DNA from: Symbiodinium natans
Taxonomy: Eukaryota; Sar; Dinophyceae; Suessiales; Symbiodiniaceae
Length of the DNA: 64,000 nucleotides
NCBI GenBank assembly: GCA_905221605.1
Contig: CAJNDS010002611.1
Coordinates: 188,339 to 252,338 of the forward strand
Direction of reading: 5' to 3'
The notes under the pieces are model-generated. The model did not search any database and had not been told where the DNA came from. It saw only the letters and a list, made by a program, of their open reading frames with translations. How positions within the stretch are numbered: the stretch's first letter is position 1; each line of letters starts with the position of its first letter. The translations under genes were made by a program, and so were the position numbers. This document shows positions 53,560-64,000 of the stretch, one piece after another.

Positions 53560-56456
53560 CGTTATAGTACGAGATGGAATTGAGCCACTGAGGACAGCAT
53601 CAGTGGCTTCAAGCTGCCGAGCTGACCCAGAATGTGCAGAGCTTGTCCATATAGAGTCAGTAGAGTAAGTTTTTGTTTTGCTGATACGGCGGTTATCAGG
53701 ACAACCTCTGCTTTCCTGCTAATGCTGCTGCAGACCAATGGATCGTGCGTGGGGTGAGAATGTGTTTTCGAGAAAGTGTGCAATGTGTTGACGAGCCACC
53801 CGACTGCTGGTCGGGTGGCAGAAGCATTGAAACCCCGGAACCGCGCGATCCAATGCTGGCGCACATCTGCCTAACCTGACCTTCCACTTGCCAGTCATGC
53901 ATCACGATATTGATTTAAAGAAACTTGGATGCTGTGCTCCGAGGTGCAAAGTTTGCTGTACTTATCACGATGTAGGTTCTCAGGTGGAATCTGAAGTTTC
54001 GGATCAGTTCGAGCCCTCAAGTTCCTCAAGCCTCAGAACCTGCACTGCCCCAGTGCTCTGCGAAAGGCTCACCCCGAAGGCAGGGGGCATCTGTCCACAG
54101 AAGCGTATCCGTATAAGCTGCAAAAAAGCATCTGCAAACAAGTTAGAAACAAGTTCTAAAGAAGTTGTAAACAAGTTGTAAACATTAGGAGGGGCTTTGG
54201 ACCCCCTGTGAACCTGAAACATCGGAATGTAAATTATAAATGTAAATGGATTTTGATAACATGATAAAGCTTGACGGACTAGTTGAAGGAGATGGAAACA
54301 TTTGTAAATAGTTGCAACGAACCTATTTGTATGTAGAATGAACAAACAACTTACAGAAGTCGATCTGAGCACTATCAATAATATATCAGAGTTGTCCAGT
54401 TATTGCGATAAAAAGGTTATGTGAATGGTAGGCCTGCATGCTTCGCTTCAGGCTCGCACTAGCAGCAAAAACGTTTTTTCAAAAACCTTTTTCAAACACG
54501 TTTATTCTTAGAGCTGCGCTGGGGTTCGAGAGCGTGACCGTGACACCATATGAAGCCGTCCAAAAGCAGCCGAGGGCCGTTCGATAAGTAGCGCTGAACG
54601 GTAGATGTACGGTGGGCGGTGGATGTTAGCTGTACCTTTGAGTGATGCACAGGCAACATGTCAGTCGGAACATGGAGGGCGAGCCTTGGTCTAGACAGGG
54701 CAGGTTGATCTTCAGGTGGAAATGTTCCCGTAGGCACCACAAACACGTAGCACGAGCAGCACAACGAATCCTGCAAGTTAAATTGCCGAATCTGGACTTG
54801 GAGTGGACATGGAAGGCACGTTGTGCAGGCGCCAACTGTAGCACTTGTTTTCGATTGTGCGTGCGCGCCCAGCATCTAGAAGAAAAGCAGTTTCGACGAA
54901 ATATAGCGAACTGCTGAGCAAGTGATATGCATTCTGCTTTTTCGGAACACCCTGTCTCAGCCTGGTCTCGTCCTTTCGCATCAGGACACAGAGCTGCGAG
55001 AGGCCCGCCCTGGCCTCAGGGATCTTCAATCCTCAGGGCCTTGTGGGGCGGCGAAGCTCAAAGTTCACTGTCATTCCATTCATGCATTCTACATGCAAAG
55101 ATATCATGGAAGTCATTCAGGATGTTCCATATACACCGCAACTGGATACAACTTCAGTACAAGTTCCACAGTTGGGTTATGAGGTCACGAGAATGAGCAG
55201 CTGCGCTCAGAGGCGGTGGCTTTCAACCACTTTGGTTACTTCTGACCGGGGTCCTGCTCCAACCGTGAGTCAGTGCCGCATCGTGATCTCAATTAATTCC
55301 CCACATCGCCGTGTGGGGTTCTTGTTTTTCGGGCTGCCCTCCGCCTGCCTCCCGTCTGCCGCCCTTCGCGCCACCCTGCTACACCAGGGCGCACCGACCC
55401 GCACCGACTCGAATCACGGCACACGCCGTGGCTGTGGTTTCGGGCCCCTGGGGGGTCTGGCCGTTGGGTTGCGCGTTTGGTGAACAAGCCTCACCGTGGC
55501 CGTGTTTTCGGGCCTGGTTTGCACACCAGTGTTGATCAGTTGTCGGTAAATTAGAAAGAAATTAAATGTATGCTTAACATATTCACTTGAATGGTACTCG
55601 CATGGTGAACAAATCCATTGTTTATCAGTTGAAACGTATCTTTGGTTAACATTTTTTTGCCCCTGCCAACCGCTTGAAATAGAACTGTTTTGTTCACGAA
55701 TTCATTTTTTGACCCTTTCAATCACTTCGAATGCATTGTTTAGAACAGTAAGAAGGTTCTACGCACCGCTGCCCAACTCCGTTCGGCCATGATCGATCCT
55801 ACTTTGGGGCACACACTACCCTACTGGTAGCAGAGTTGAGATGTGAGCATCAGCAGCGAAGCAACAACTGATGCGATGCTTTTTCATTGCATGGAGTAGC
55901 CAACTCTGAGCGCCCACACTTCTTCCGGAATGCTGAATTCAAAGATTTCAAAGACATTCTTGCTTGTACTCTGCGGGAATCGCGAGCGCAAACAATCCGA
56001 AGCACATCGACCGACATGCGCCGCTGCTCTTCGCGCGAGGCCGCAAGGGCAGCCCCAAAGATAGACAGGCGGCCGGTCATTTACGCGAGGGCAGCCCCGA
56101 AAATAGACAAGCGGCCGGTCATTTACATTGTTGTGTTTCGTAATGTTCTTCCTCAGCCAATGGCTTAAATGTAAACAATAATTGTCCATAGTGTTCACAT
56201 GCAGACCGTACGCAGGTTGAAGCCTTCATGAAGCGCACGCTGAAAGCTAGCTCCGCTGCCTTGGCAGACAAGGCAACGTCCGTGAAACCACTTTACGTGA
56301 CCCCGCTCCTGTGGTTGCTCTGTGATAGCCAGGTGCTGATGTGTAAGGTTGACAAGCACAGCATGTAACGCCAGTGATTTGGTGTGCCGGCCGTTAAGCT
56401 GCGAGCAGCGGGTACTGCAGTAGCCCAGGCCCACAACCACCCCTGTCCACTTCAAG
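53560..56456 (+). other. Spacer before the vWA gene, no gene recognised
   Basis: Short frames on both strands. 54120-54185 has repeated AACAAGTT words. About 55300-55480 is GC-rich with paired frames. About 55560-55740 is AT-rich. 56047-56125 holds a tandem duplication (separate entry). No tRNA or rRNA signature was seen. Confidence 0.4.
56047..56125. repeat. Two-copy tandem duplication of about 39-41 bp
   Basis: The sequence from GGGCAGCCCC through GATAGACA, GGCGGCCGGTCATTTAC to GCGA occurs twice in a row with few differences. The + frame reads APKIDRRPVIYA then APKIDKRPVIYI, so the copies stay in frame with each other. Confidence 0.85.
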
Positions 56457-58218
56457 ATGGGATGCGGATCATCGATGGGCGCAATGGATAGCAATGCCTT
56501 TCAAGCAGCGCTGCGCGAAGCTGATCTGCAAAGCTCATCTCGCGGATTGCCTGCCGCTGCAAGCTTGACATACCAAGGCTGGAGAATGCTCGAAACTGTC
56601 TGACGGTAGCTGCAGTAGCTGCTAGCTCTTTGTGAACGGCCGCTGGTAGGGCCGCCTCCATCTTAAGTCGGCAGGTGTTTTCAATGAGCACTCCTTCTGC
56701 ACCGGCGGGGCTGAGACCAAAGAGATCGTTGCTCTCACTGCTCATGCTGTGCACGATGATCGTGGAGATGATGAGGTTTGGGTTGGCTGCTTCCTGAAGT
56801 CATGCCGTGATGGCCAGCCTCGAAACGAAGTGCCCATGGACATGGTCGTGGTGCTGGATGTTTCCGGCTCCATGGGCCTCGCTGTGAGCGGCGACCTTCA
56901 TCAGTCGCGGCTGGCATTAGCGAAGAGCGCGCTGCTGTCTTTGGTTCCTAGGCTCCGTGCCGATGACCGATTTGGTCTTGCAACTTTTACACGTCAAGGA
57001 CATGTTGTGCAGCCGTTAATCCATGTGTCAGAAATGACAGACCTGGATGCACGCATCGCTGCATTAACGCCAGGTGGTGGCACAACTCTAGCTGCAGGCA
57101 TGGAGGCAGCGATCCAAATATCGGGAGAGCCAGAAGTTCGCAGACACCGAAGGCTTTTGTTCCTCACTGACATGGATGACTTGGACTCTGAGCAGCTAAA
57201 TCTCTTGGTGGCTTCTCAATCTGACAGGGGCTTGTATGTCTCCTTTGTCGGCATAGGTGCGCACTTTAACTCCTCCTTGGCAGAGGTGGTCACAAAGCAT
57301 CGAGGCGCCAACTACTTCTGTATGACGCGCCAGGAAGAGCTTCACAAGATCATCGTTTCCAACTTTGACTGGAATTTCTTTCCTGCAGCATTCAACGTCG
57401 AAGTTACTCATCAGAGTGATGCTTTTGACCTTCATGCTGTCTATGGCACAGCTCTCGACACTCATGAAGAGACCATCGAAGCAGAGTGGATGCCGAGTGC
57501 TCACAAGTACTATCCCACTGCCTTCAAGGAAGTCGCGCGTACGCTAATGCTTTGTGCCCAGCGAACCGCTCACGGTTGCCTGCCCATGCCAGCATGGCAG
57601 AAGATATTTTCATTCTTGTCAGCTGGAGTTCGGACGGTGGTTAACATTGACACGGTCTTTCCGAGCGGCGTCTCTGAAGATGGCTCTGTTGAAGGAGGTC
57701 TTATACTGCTTCGGTTGAAGCCTCGAGCCCAATTTGGCAGCCTGTCCGCTGGGCACGTACGACTGACCCTGCGCTACGAAGCAAATGGGGTATCATGTGC
57801 AGCCTGTCAGGACATCTCGGTATCAGACAATTGCAGTGAGCAGAGTCTTGGTACGACTTTGGACAGAGCCGTTCGGAAGGGCATGATGTTGCAGCGCTAT
57901 GTTCATACTTGCAGGCAGTACTTGTTGCTCAGAGAACCTGTCCGGGCGCACGAAGAAGGACATCGTGAGTATGTTGAAAAGGTGAGGGCTGCCTTGGCAG
58001 ATCTGCATGCATTCAGTGCAGAGCTGGATGCGGTCCAAGAATGCACAACAGATGGCTCAGAGTTGTGTCCTGGAGTGCGCAGCCAACTGGCAGCTTTCCT
58101 GGGCATGGTCGAGTCTCACGCATCCATGGTAGACTCCTGCGCGTTGGAGTCACTGGAGCCAGAAGTCAACCAGAAAGTCCAGGAAGCGTCTGAACAGGAC
58201 GCCATGCCGGTCCCCTGA
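56457..58218 (+). CDS. vWA-domain protein with N-myristoylation motif, complete, two exons
   Basis: Exon 1 is 56457-56577 and exon 2 is 56675-58218, joined across a 97-nt GC-AG intron to give 554 residues without a break (…ASLTYQ-G-VFNEHSFCTGG…). The start MGCGSSMG fits N-myristoylation at Gly2 with a possible palmitoyl Cys3, implying a membrane-anchored cytosolic protein. The vWA domain (about 97-275) has the metal-ion site DVSGSM at 102-107, Thr in GGGTTLAAG at about 177 and Asp in FLTDMDD at about 206. A beta-rich segment follows (FNVEVTHQSDAFDLHAVYG), then a C-terminal helical part with KGMMLQRYVHTCRQYLLL. The layout resembles eukaryotic vWA proteins with a domain flanking the vWA (Vwaint type, as in plant WAV3-like proteins), but there is no RING finger. 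Partner unknown. Unusually, most of it is a single 1.5-kb exon. Confidence 0.85.
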
Positions 58219-58370
58219 CTGGGCGGCATGCTGCCCTACCCTCAAGAAGATGAGAAGCAGTGTCAAACTGCACCCTGTGAATTGTACAGCTGTGCGCAGG
58301 ATGCGACTGGAAAAGTCAGCAAATGTACCCGAGGGCGAGAGAGACCTACTGACGGCTTCGGCACTGACAG

Positions 58371-59590
58371 GCGGATGCCCTGGAGCTGGAGAACAAGGCA
58401 CGTCTCGCACTATGTCAGCTTTGCAGACAGAGACTTCGCAACTCAACTGAAGGCGTTGCACGTGGAAGTGGGTGAGCTGCAGCAGGAGGTGGGCAGTCAA
58501 AATGTATAATCAACAAATGTATAAATTGACATAAGGTGCCATAACCTGCCACCCGGGGCAGCCCCACTGTGGATTCCTTGCGGATGGCAGCTGCGTGCCA
58601 GCTGGACCAGCGCGTTGGCCGACTGGAACAAGAGCGTCAGAAGTGAGGAGCTCAAACTGGGGAGCTCAGGGGGCTTAGCATGTGCGCAGCATAGATAGTC
58701 CAGGTATGTGCAAGCACTGTGCAAGTCAAGTAGTTCACATCACGAGCTGCAGTCTGCCGGGTGCAAGGCTCCGGGTAGCCGTGTCTGAGCTAGAGCTGCA
58801 ACTGCAGCCGTTGGCTCAGCGAATCTCAGCGAATCTGTGTAAAGCTCAGCTTGTGATGTCATGATGTCTGGTGGTTTCTGGTGAAAAGTTGAGGTCGATG
58901 GCCGTCAGCTATGGACAGGTGTTCGCCCTGGATGTTCCAACTTTCAGTCCCGCTGCGGCTTCTGTCAGGGTTGGCCCAGAAGACCCAAAATTCTAAGATT
59001 ATAAAGGTGACTGAGCTCATGCATCTCATATCATCTCATGCTTAACCTGGCGTGCTTTACACTCCCTTTGCAATCCTTCATACCTAGGCTCCCTAGAACA
59101 CTTCCCAGATAGCGGTTTCCGATCTGAGACCGGCCCCGGCTCACGAAATTCCAAGAAAATCACACCGCCGCGTGTCAGTGAACGAATTGACTTGGAACTT
59201 GGAGATCTTGGAGGCATTTAACGCTCACCAAAGCTTTGCCATGTAGGTCCGGGGTGCATTCAAGCTCCTTGCAAGTCCGGATGGCCGCATCCAAAACAAG
59301 GGGGCATCCCGAGTGCGTTCCCTGTACCAAGATACCTGAAGCCTCATGGCTTCGGCGGAGCTTCTTGATGTGTCATATATTGTGTCGCGCATCAGCTCGC
59401 AGTATTCCCAGTGGGCCAGAGAGAGTCGCGAGTTTGCAAGCTTCTGGGTGGCACTTTCAGGCTTACCAACTGATGGGCGCATCTAGGGCACCAGCTCGAT
59501 CCACCCCCAAAGGGATCTACAGGTCGAGCAGAACAACGCTGAGTTGCGAGCGGCGCTCGCTGTTGTGTCGGCCCCAGGCTTTGTGAGTTT
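58371..59590 (+). CDS. Coiled-coil protein exons, identity unknown
   Basis: Several AG-bounded frames with heptad-like composition. 58371-58452 reads ADALELENKARLALCQLCRQ. About 58588-58645 reads CQLDQRVGRLEQERQK. About 58775-58835 reads VAVSELELQLQPLAQRI. 59346 to about 59480 reads SRISSQYSQWARESREFASF. About 59520-59570 reads VEQNNAELRAALAVV. They are on the strand and side expected of a separate gene downstream of the vWA gene. They could also be distal exons of the USO1 tail, with the vWA gene nested between. Neither start nor stop was determined. Confidence 0.4.
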
Positions 59591-59599
59591 TCTAAATTA

Positions 59600-60190
59600 G
59601 GGTCGCTTTTGCGGTTCTTATAAAGGGTGCCGTACTAGAAATAGGAGCCCCAGAAAGGGGACCTTGCCTCAAAAGTCGGATGCAAGCTGTACATGATGTC
59701 ATAGGCATGCGCGCCAGATTGATGCTTACTGCGGTTTCGGCTCGAGAGTTTCGACCTCAAGTCCCAGAGAGCACAGCAAGGCCGGCAAGTCTGCAGTGAC
59801 CCTCTCATGGCTGATCAGAAGTATATCATGTAAACTCAGTACGTGCGTTAAGTTGTTCAATTAATTCGGAGCACAAGGGACGTCAAAGGACGGAGACAGG
59901 CTGTCTGCCTCTGACACTTGTCTGGGGAGGCAACGTCAGTCCGTGATGACCGTGCAAAAGGGGACCACCGTCGCCGCATCGGCCATGCCAGAGGCCCTCA
60001 ACTCAGTGTGGTTGCTTCGCACATTTTCGCGCTAAGCCGCTAAGGCCTTAAAGCTGGATTCTTCGCACTGAGGCCAACAACAAGGACAGGAATCGCTACG
60101 AGCTTCAGCCGCTTGGCACAGCTCTGCAGATTTCCACACATCGCACAATGCTTCTATTGGAACATGTGATGGAATGCGAGGTTCTACAAG
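59600..60190 (+). other. No gene recognised
   Basis: Short frames only. The sequence just before 60191 (GAGGTTCTACAAG) serves as the acceptor for the first CCCH zinc-finger exon. The 5' exon of that gene may lie here but was not identified. Confidence 0.4.
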
Positions 60191-61491
60191 ACTCAGCAGT
60201 GCTCGTTCTATGAAGCGGGCAAGTGCACACGCGGGGACAAGTGCAAGTACGCGCACGGTACATCCGAGCCATCGCCTCAGTTGCACTTCATAGTTGCAGA
60301 TTTCGACTCCCAGCTTTCGCGAGAGGCAAAAGTCATTGCAAGAAAATAAGACTGGTTCTTATACTGCAGCAGCATGGTTTGCTAAGTTTGCCATAGCAAG
60401 CGGTAAATGTACGACGACTACAACACTATCAGTATAAGATTCAGCGAGTCTTTGTGGTTGGGCATTCCGGAACCAGGATTCAAATGAGGGTTTGAACTAG
60501 CTTGAACGGGTCTCCGTCCGCGACGTTTGATGCGAACTCGGCCAAGCTGCGTGATGCTGCGTGGAAGCTCCGCGAACACTGCGCGGAAGCCCGTGTGGTT
60601 TTGGCGGAGCGCCGCATCAGAAGCTTCTTCCTTTGCAGAAGTTAACTCCTGGATTGCGGAAGCAAGATCCCGAAACCTTATGAAATGAGCTCGCGGAAGC
60701 GTCAAGGCCCCCGGATGGGTAGCAGCAGTACGCACGGAACGTCACGGAAGGGTTCCCCGGAAGGATGCCAGATTTCAATTAGAATCAGTTCATATTGGGA
60801 TGAGCAGCACAACTGCGCTGTATACGTTGCTCATAGACGCCAGTTCAATTTCATTCCTCCCCCAAAGCCCTCTCCCCCCAAGGAGAAAAATGATACACGC
60901 AGAGCACCGGCATTTGCTCCGAGTCGAAAACCAGTGTTGGCACAGGCTTCGAACACGTCCTGATCTTACCTTTACGTCGCTTTGCCGTGGCTTGGCTCAG
61001 TCTCACAGTATCTCACTGTCCATAATGATGTGCGCGCAGCATCCATTCGTCGCCACAATCCGACTGTTATCACAGCGAAGCTGCTACAGGTAAGCTTACA
61101 ACAACGGGTGCGTGCGACGATCCTTCCTGCTCCTTCGCTCACAACCCAGAGCAGCTTCGTGCAACGAAGAAGTTCTTCAAGGCCAAATTCACAATGCATG
61201 CCGTGGTAGACACATGTAGGCACATGTAACAAAAGTTGAAGCTAAGTGCCCGTGACATCCTCTGACTTGCAGACATCACTCTGCAAGTTCTACCTGAACG
61301 GACGTTGCCGACAGGGCGAGGCGAGGAGACATATGGATCCCAACGTGATATCGAAGCAGTGTTATTTTATGCTACTAGTGTTTTTTCCAATCCGCACTCG
61401 TCAGGACTGCCGACATGCTCACGGTGAAGATGAGCTTCAGCCGCTGACAGCTCAAAAGCCTGCCCAGCAGGCTCTCCCCAGATTTCTCTAG
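60191..61491 (+). CDS. CCCH-type zinc-finger protein (three fingers)
   Basis: Finger 1 is in the exon from 60191: CSFYEAGKC-TRGDKC-KYAH, a perfect C-x7-C-x5-C-x3-H. Finger 2 is in exon 61090-61181: GACDDPSC-SFAH-NPEQLRA, whose first Cys must come from an upstream exon, followed by TKKFFK. Finger 3 is split: exon 61273-61320 gives TSLCKFYLNGRCRQGE and exon 61405-61491 gives DCRHAHGEDELQP, again C-x7-C-x5-C-x3-H, then a short tail and stop. The introns 61182-61272 and 61321-61404 are GC-AG and keep frame. The arrangement of adjacent fingers with an ELR/QLRAT linker is common in alveolate CCCH proteins and suggests RNA binding and control of mRNA stability or translation. The N-terminus and the exon between fingers 1 and 2 are not resolved. 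Confidence 0.75.
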
Positions 61492-64000
61492 CTTCTGTCA
61501 TCCCAAGTCAGGAGTTTGTTCTCATCCGCGCAATCAGTTGCATGTTGGTCATGCCTGTGTTGGGGGTGTGCACTCCAGCACAAGTCGCTCATGGTTGCTC
61601 TATTCTTCCTTACGTTCGAGGTGCTTAGCATTCTTGGCTAGGACTTGCGAGCCTCAGGTTTGTGACGTTTTGTGAGCTGGTTTGTGAAGCTCTGTGAAGT
61701 TCAGGTGGGACTCTCGGCACCTCCAGGGCTGTCCCGTGATGCAGGACTCCGGCGCAAGAAAGCCACGTGAGTGAACCTTCGCTGGAGTAACCTAGAACAT
61801 CCTAGAACGTATCCTAATACGACACGACGACATATACGACATATGCCGGAGGAGACTTTGACTTGAGCCGCACTTATGCCGCCTCCGTCCTGTTGAATGC
61901 CGCAGCTGCAGGCCTTGGAATTTTGGAATGTCGGTTGACTCCGGGTAGGCGCGAGCCTTCTAACACGGCGTATGATGCGTATGTCAGGAGGATACAAGGT
62001 GAGGCGTCGGAGACCCCGAGGCGACCCACAAGCGAGAAACGGCCTCCTTTGTCCTGCTTACCACGCCAGATGATTCAAGATTTCGATCGTCACACCCGCC
62101 TTCCGATTTGCTGCTGGCCTCACAAAATGCAGCCAAGGCTCATGCTGAGAAGTAAAGACGTTCAACAAAGCCTGACCATCGAACCTATGGCAGTCGCTGT
62201 TGGTGGCTGGGTCCCTGAAGCACCGGCGGTTTCTTCGCAAGTTCCAGCCCTTTGGTGTTCCAGGCTGTGATTTGGCAAGGGGGTTGGCTCGACGGTCTTG
62301 GCCGACGTCCTCGTGATTGAAACACCGCGATGAACACTTCATTCTGATACAAGCAAGCCACAAATCCCGGTCGAACACGTGTGTAATCCTCGTGCAGGTT
62401 GTTAATCACCCACAGATTCGGTACACTCATCATTGACCATTGTCTTTCACTCCAGCCTATTTTGCAACCGTCGCATGTGGGCTTCGTGCAGGTGGCAACT
62501 ACGGACAAGGCGATCACATCGGCACCACGGCTGAATGGGGCTGCGCTGTACGTACAGAATGTGAGATGCTTCATGGCTTTCGGGATGAACGGGGGGGCCG
62601 GGGACGGGGGCAAGCACTGTTCAGTACAAAGGACGTCACGGCAATTGGCCTGCTCCGCCTTTGGTACCAAGCCGATCGCCACCGTCTCAGTACCGAATGG
62701 AAAGAGTAAAAAGTGTTGGGGTCATGTTGATCTCACGTATCCGCGCTGAAGTCGATGCCAAGGGCTTTGATGCGTGGCCCGGAGAAGACCTTCATGCCGT
62801 TGAGTCCCCAGTTCCGTCAAGACCACGAGGACACCATGGAAACGTTTACATGCACTTGTGCTGAATCTCCTGCCCCAAGCTCTGATTCGTCAACAGGATG
62901 CAGCGGCAACGATAAACCACTTACTGTCAGCAATCCGGCGGCAAGGGGATTTCCAGTTGTCGGAGTTGTCGGAATGACTTTGAGTGCTGGCGCCTTTCCA
63001 AGGCCTCGGTTGGCAAGAGTTTGGCCACTTGTGGCACGTTGAACGGTCTCTCGCTTTCAGCACCTTGATGGCAGTACTTGTGCCGCTGCGCACACGTGAT
63101 GCATGTAAATGACATCCAGTGCAAGTGTCGGGCGGGGGGGGGGGGGGGTGTACCCTTTCGAGAGCACCGAAATCCCAGAGTTGCGACGATCAAGGTTGCC
63201 CCGACGGCAGACGTTTTGCCCTTTGGGCCCTTTGTCCCTTCAGGATTGTGCTGTAGCATGCTGTAGGGTTTCGTGCTGGGTTGTCCTGAGGGAGTAACGG
63301 CTATCCCACTACCCAGCAAGATGAAGACATGACACATTGAATGTGGCAAAGTGAACAGCTATTGTGAGGACGAATTCCTTCATGGACTACGATCAACTAC
63401 TCGAGCGCGAGCAGCAATTCTAGCTTCGAGGCTCGCATGTGGACTGGGATACACCAGATCGCGCTTGTAGAAGATCGTTTGGATTCCAGCAGTGTGTCCA
63501 CCTTTGTGAGGACGCAGAGCTTTTGTCTTTGGACCTTGATGCGATGCCTCCCGACTGACGTAGAACGCAAGTTCTTGACAATCTGTGCGATCTGTTTCTG
63601 CCGTGCCGTGTCATTTTAAGGCCTACCTATTCTCTCTGAGGCAGACGGAGGCTGGACCCTTGTTGTTGCCGCACCCTGCAAAACCTGAAAGAAAGTACGC
63701 ATAGCTGATCATAGCTGCATCGAAGTGTATGTGCTCGTGGCGGCACTGCAGGTCGAACATGTCCGATGCGGCAGCTGGTAGAACTGAGATGATTGACTTT
63801 CCGGAGTCTTTCCGGCCTTTCGGCTGCCAGCTGTCCATCTCACAGAGTATCACAGCATGCCACTTACAATTTGCATTCCTCTCCGAAAGCCATGTATTCC
63901 AGATCGAGCGTAAACACGTCACACGTCGCATGCCGTTTTACAGTTTTCCTCTGCATGAAACGAGCCGGTGGCATGCAAGCTGGTGAAACATGCAGAATAG
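61492..64000 (+). other. Unassigned 3' end of the window
   Basis: Frames at 61863-62270 (AASVLLNAAAAGLGILECRL) and 62399-62749 look protein-like but match no family I know. A G run of 15 lies at 63133-63148. A frame from 63749 (MSDAAAGRTEMIDFPESFR) could be the start of another gene running off the window. No repeats of note. Confidence 0.35.

Overview
The window looks like nuclear DNA from a dinoflagellate, most likely a symbiodiniacean (Symbiodinium-like) alga. The evidence is as follows. Protein-coding signal is broken into very short exons. Intron 5' ends are mostly GC, sometimes GT or GA, with AG (usually followed by G) at the 3' end. Introns carry long (AC)n, (GA)n, G-rich and telomere-like (TTTAGGG) arrays. 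Almost every recognisable gene lies on the + strand. Tandem DUF4116 repeats and a secreted protein with a CALNALQ-type segment after the signal peptide also fit. There is no sign of operons, Shine-Dalgarno sites, CRISPR or prokaryotic organisation.

Layout, all + strand unless noted. 0.95-2.1 kb: last exons of an UNC93-like membrane protein. 2.6-31.9 kb: one very large gene for VWA8, an AAA+ ATPase with a C-terminal von Willebrand A domain. I could follow it through AAA1 (2.6-7.1 kb), AAA2 (20.6-24.8 kb) and AAA3 plus vWA (26.4-31.9 kb) by matching short exons to the remembered family sequence and checking that codon phase holds across AG/GC/GT/GA junctions. Two other genes lie between VWA8 exons on the same strand. 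One is a complete two-exon secreted expansin/EG45-like double-psi beta-barrel protein (3179-4076). The other is a multi-exon DUF4116-repeat gene (about 10.58-16.36 kb). 32-36.7 kb: nothing recognised. About 36.8-53.5 kb: a second dispersed gene, the vesicle-tethering factor Uso1/p115 (armadillo head, then coiled-coil tail), with large repeat arrays in its introns and a 307-codon ORF on the - strand inside one of them. 56,457-58,218: a complete two-exon, probably myristoylated vWA-domain protein. 58.4-59.6 kb: coiled-coil exons. 60.2-61.5 kb: a CCCH zinc-finger protein. The last 2.5 kb is unassigned.

The genes do not form an obvious pathway. VWA8 is a mitochondrial or peroxisomal AAA+ protein in animals, Uso1 works in ER-Golgi tethering, the CCCH protein probably binds RNA, and the DPBB protein is secreted. 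The main points of interest are architectural: genes interleaved within a same-strand 29-kb host gene, micro-exons of 22-51 nt, predominantly GC/GA-AG introns, some flanked by short direct repeats as in introner-type insertions, and repeat families shared between distant introns. All family assignments come from reading the sequence against remembered family patterns; no database search was run.
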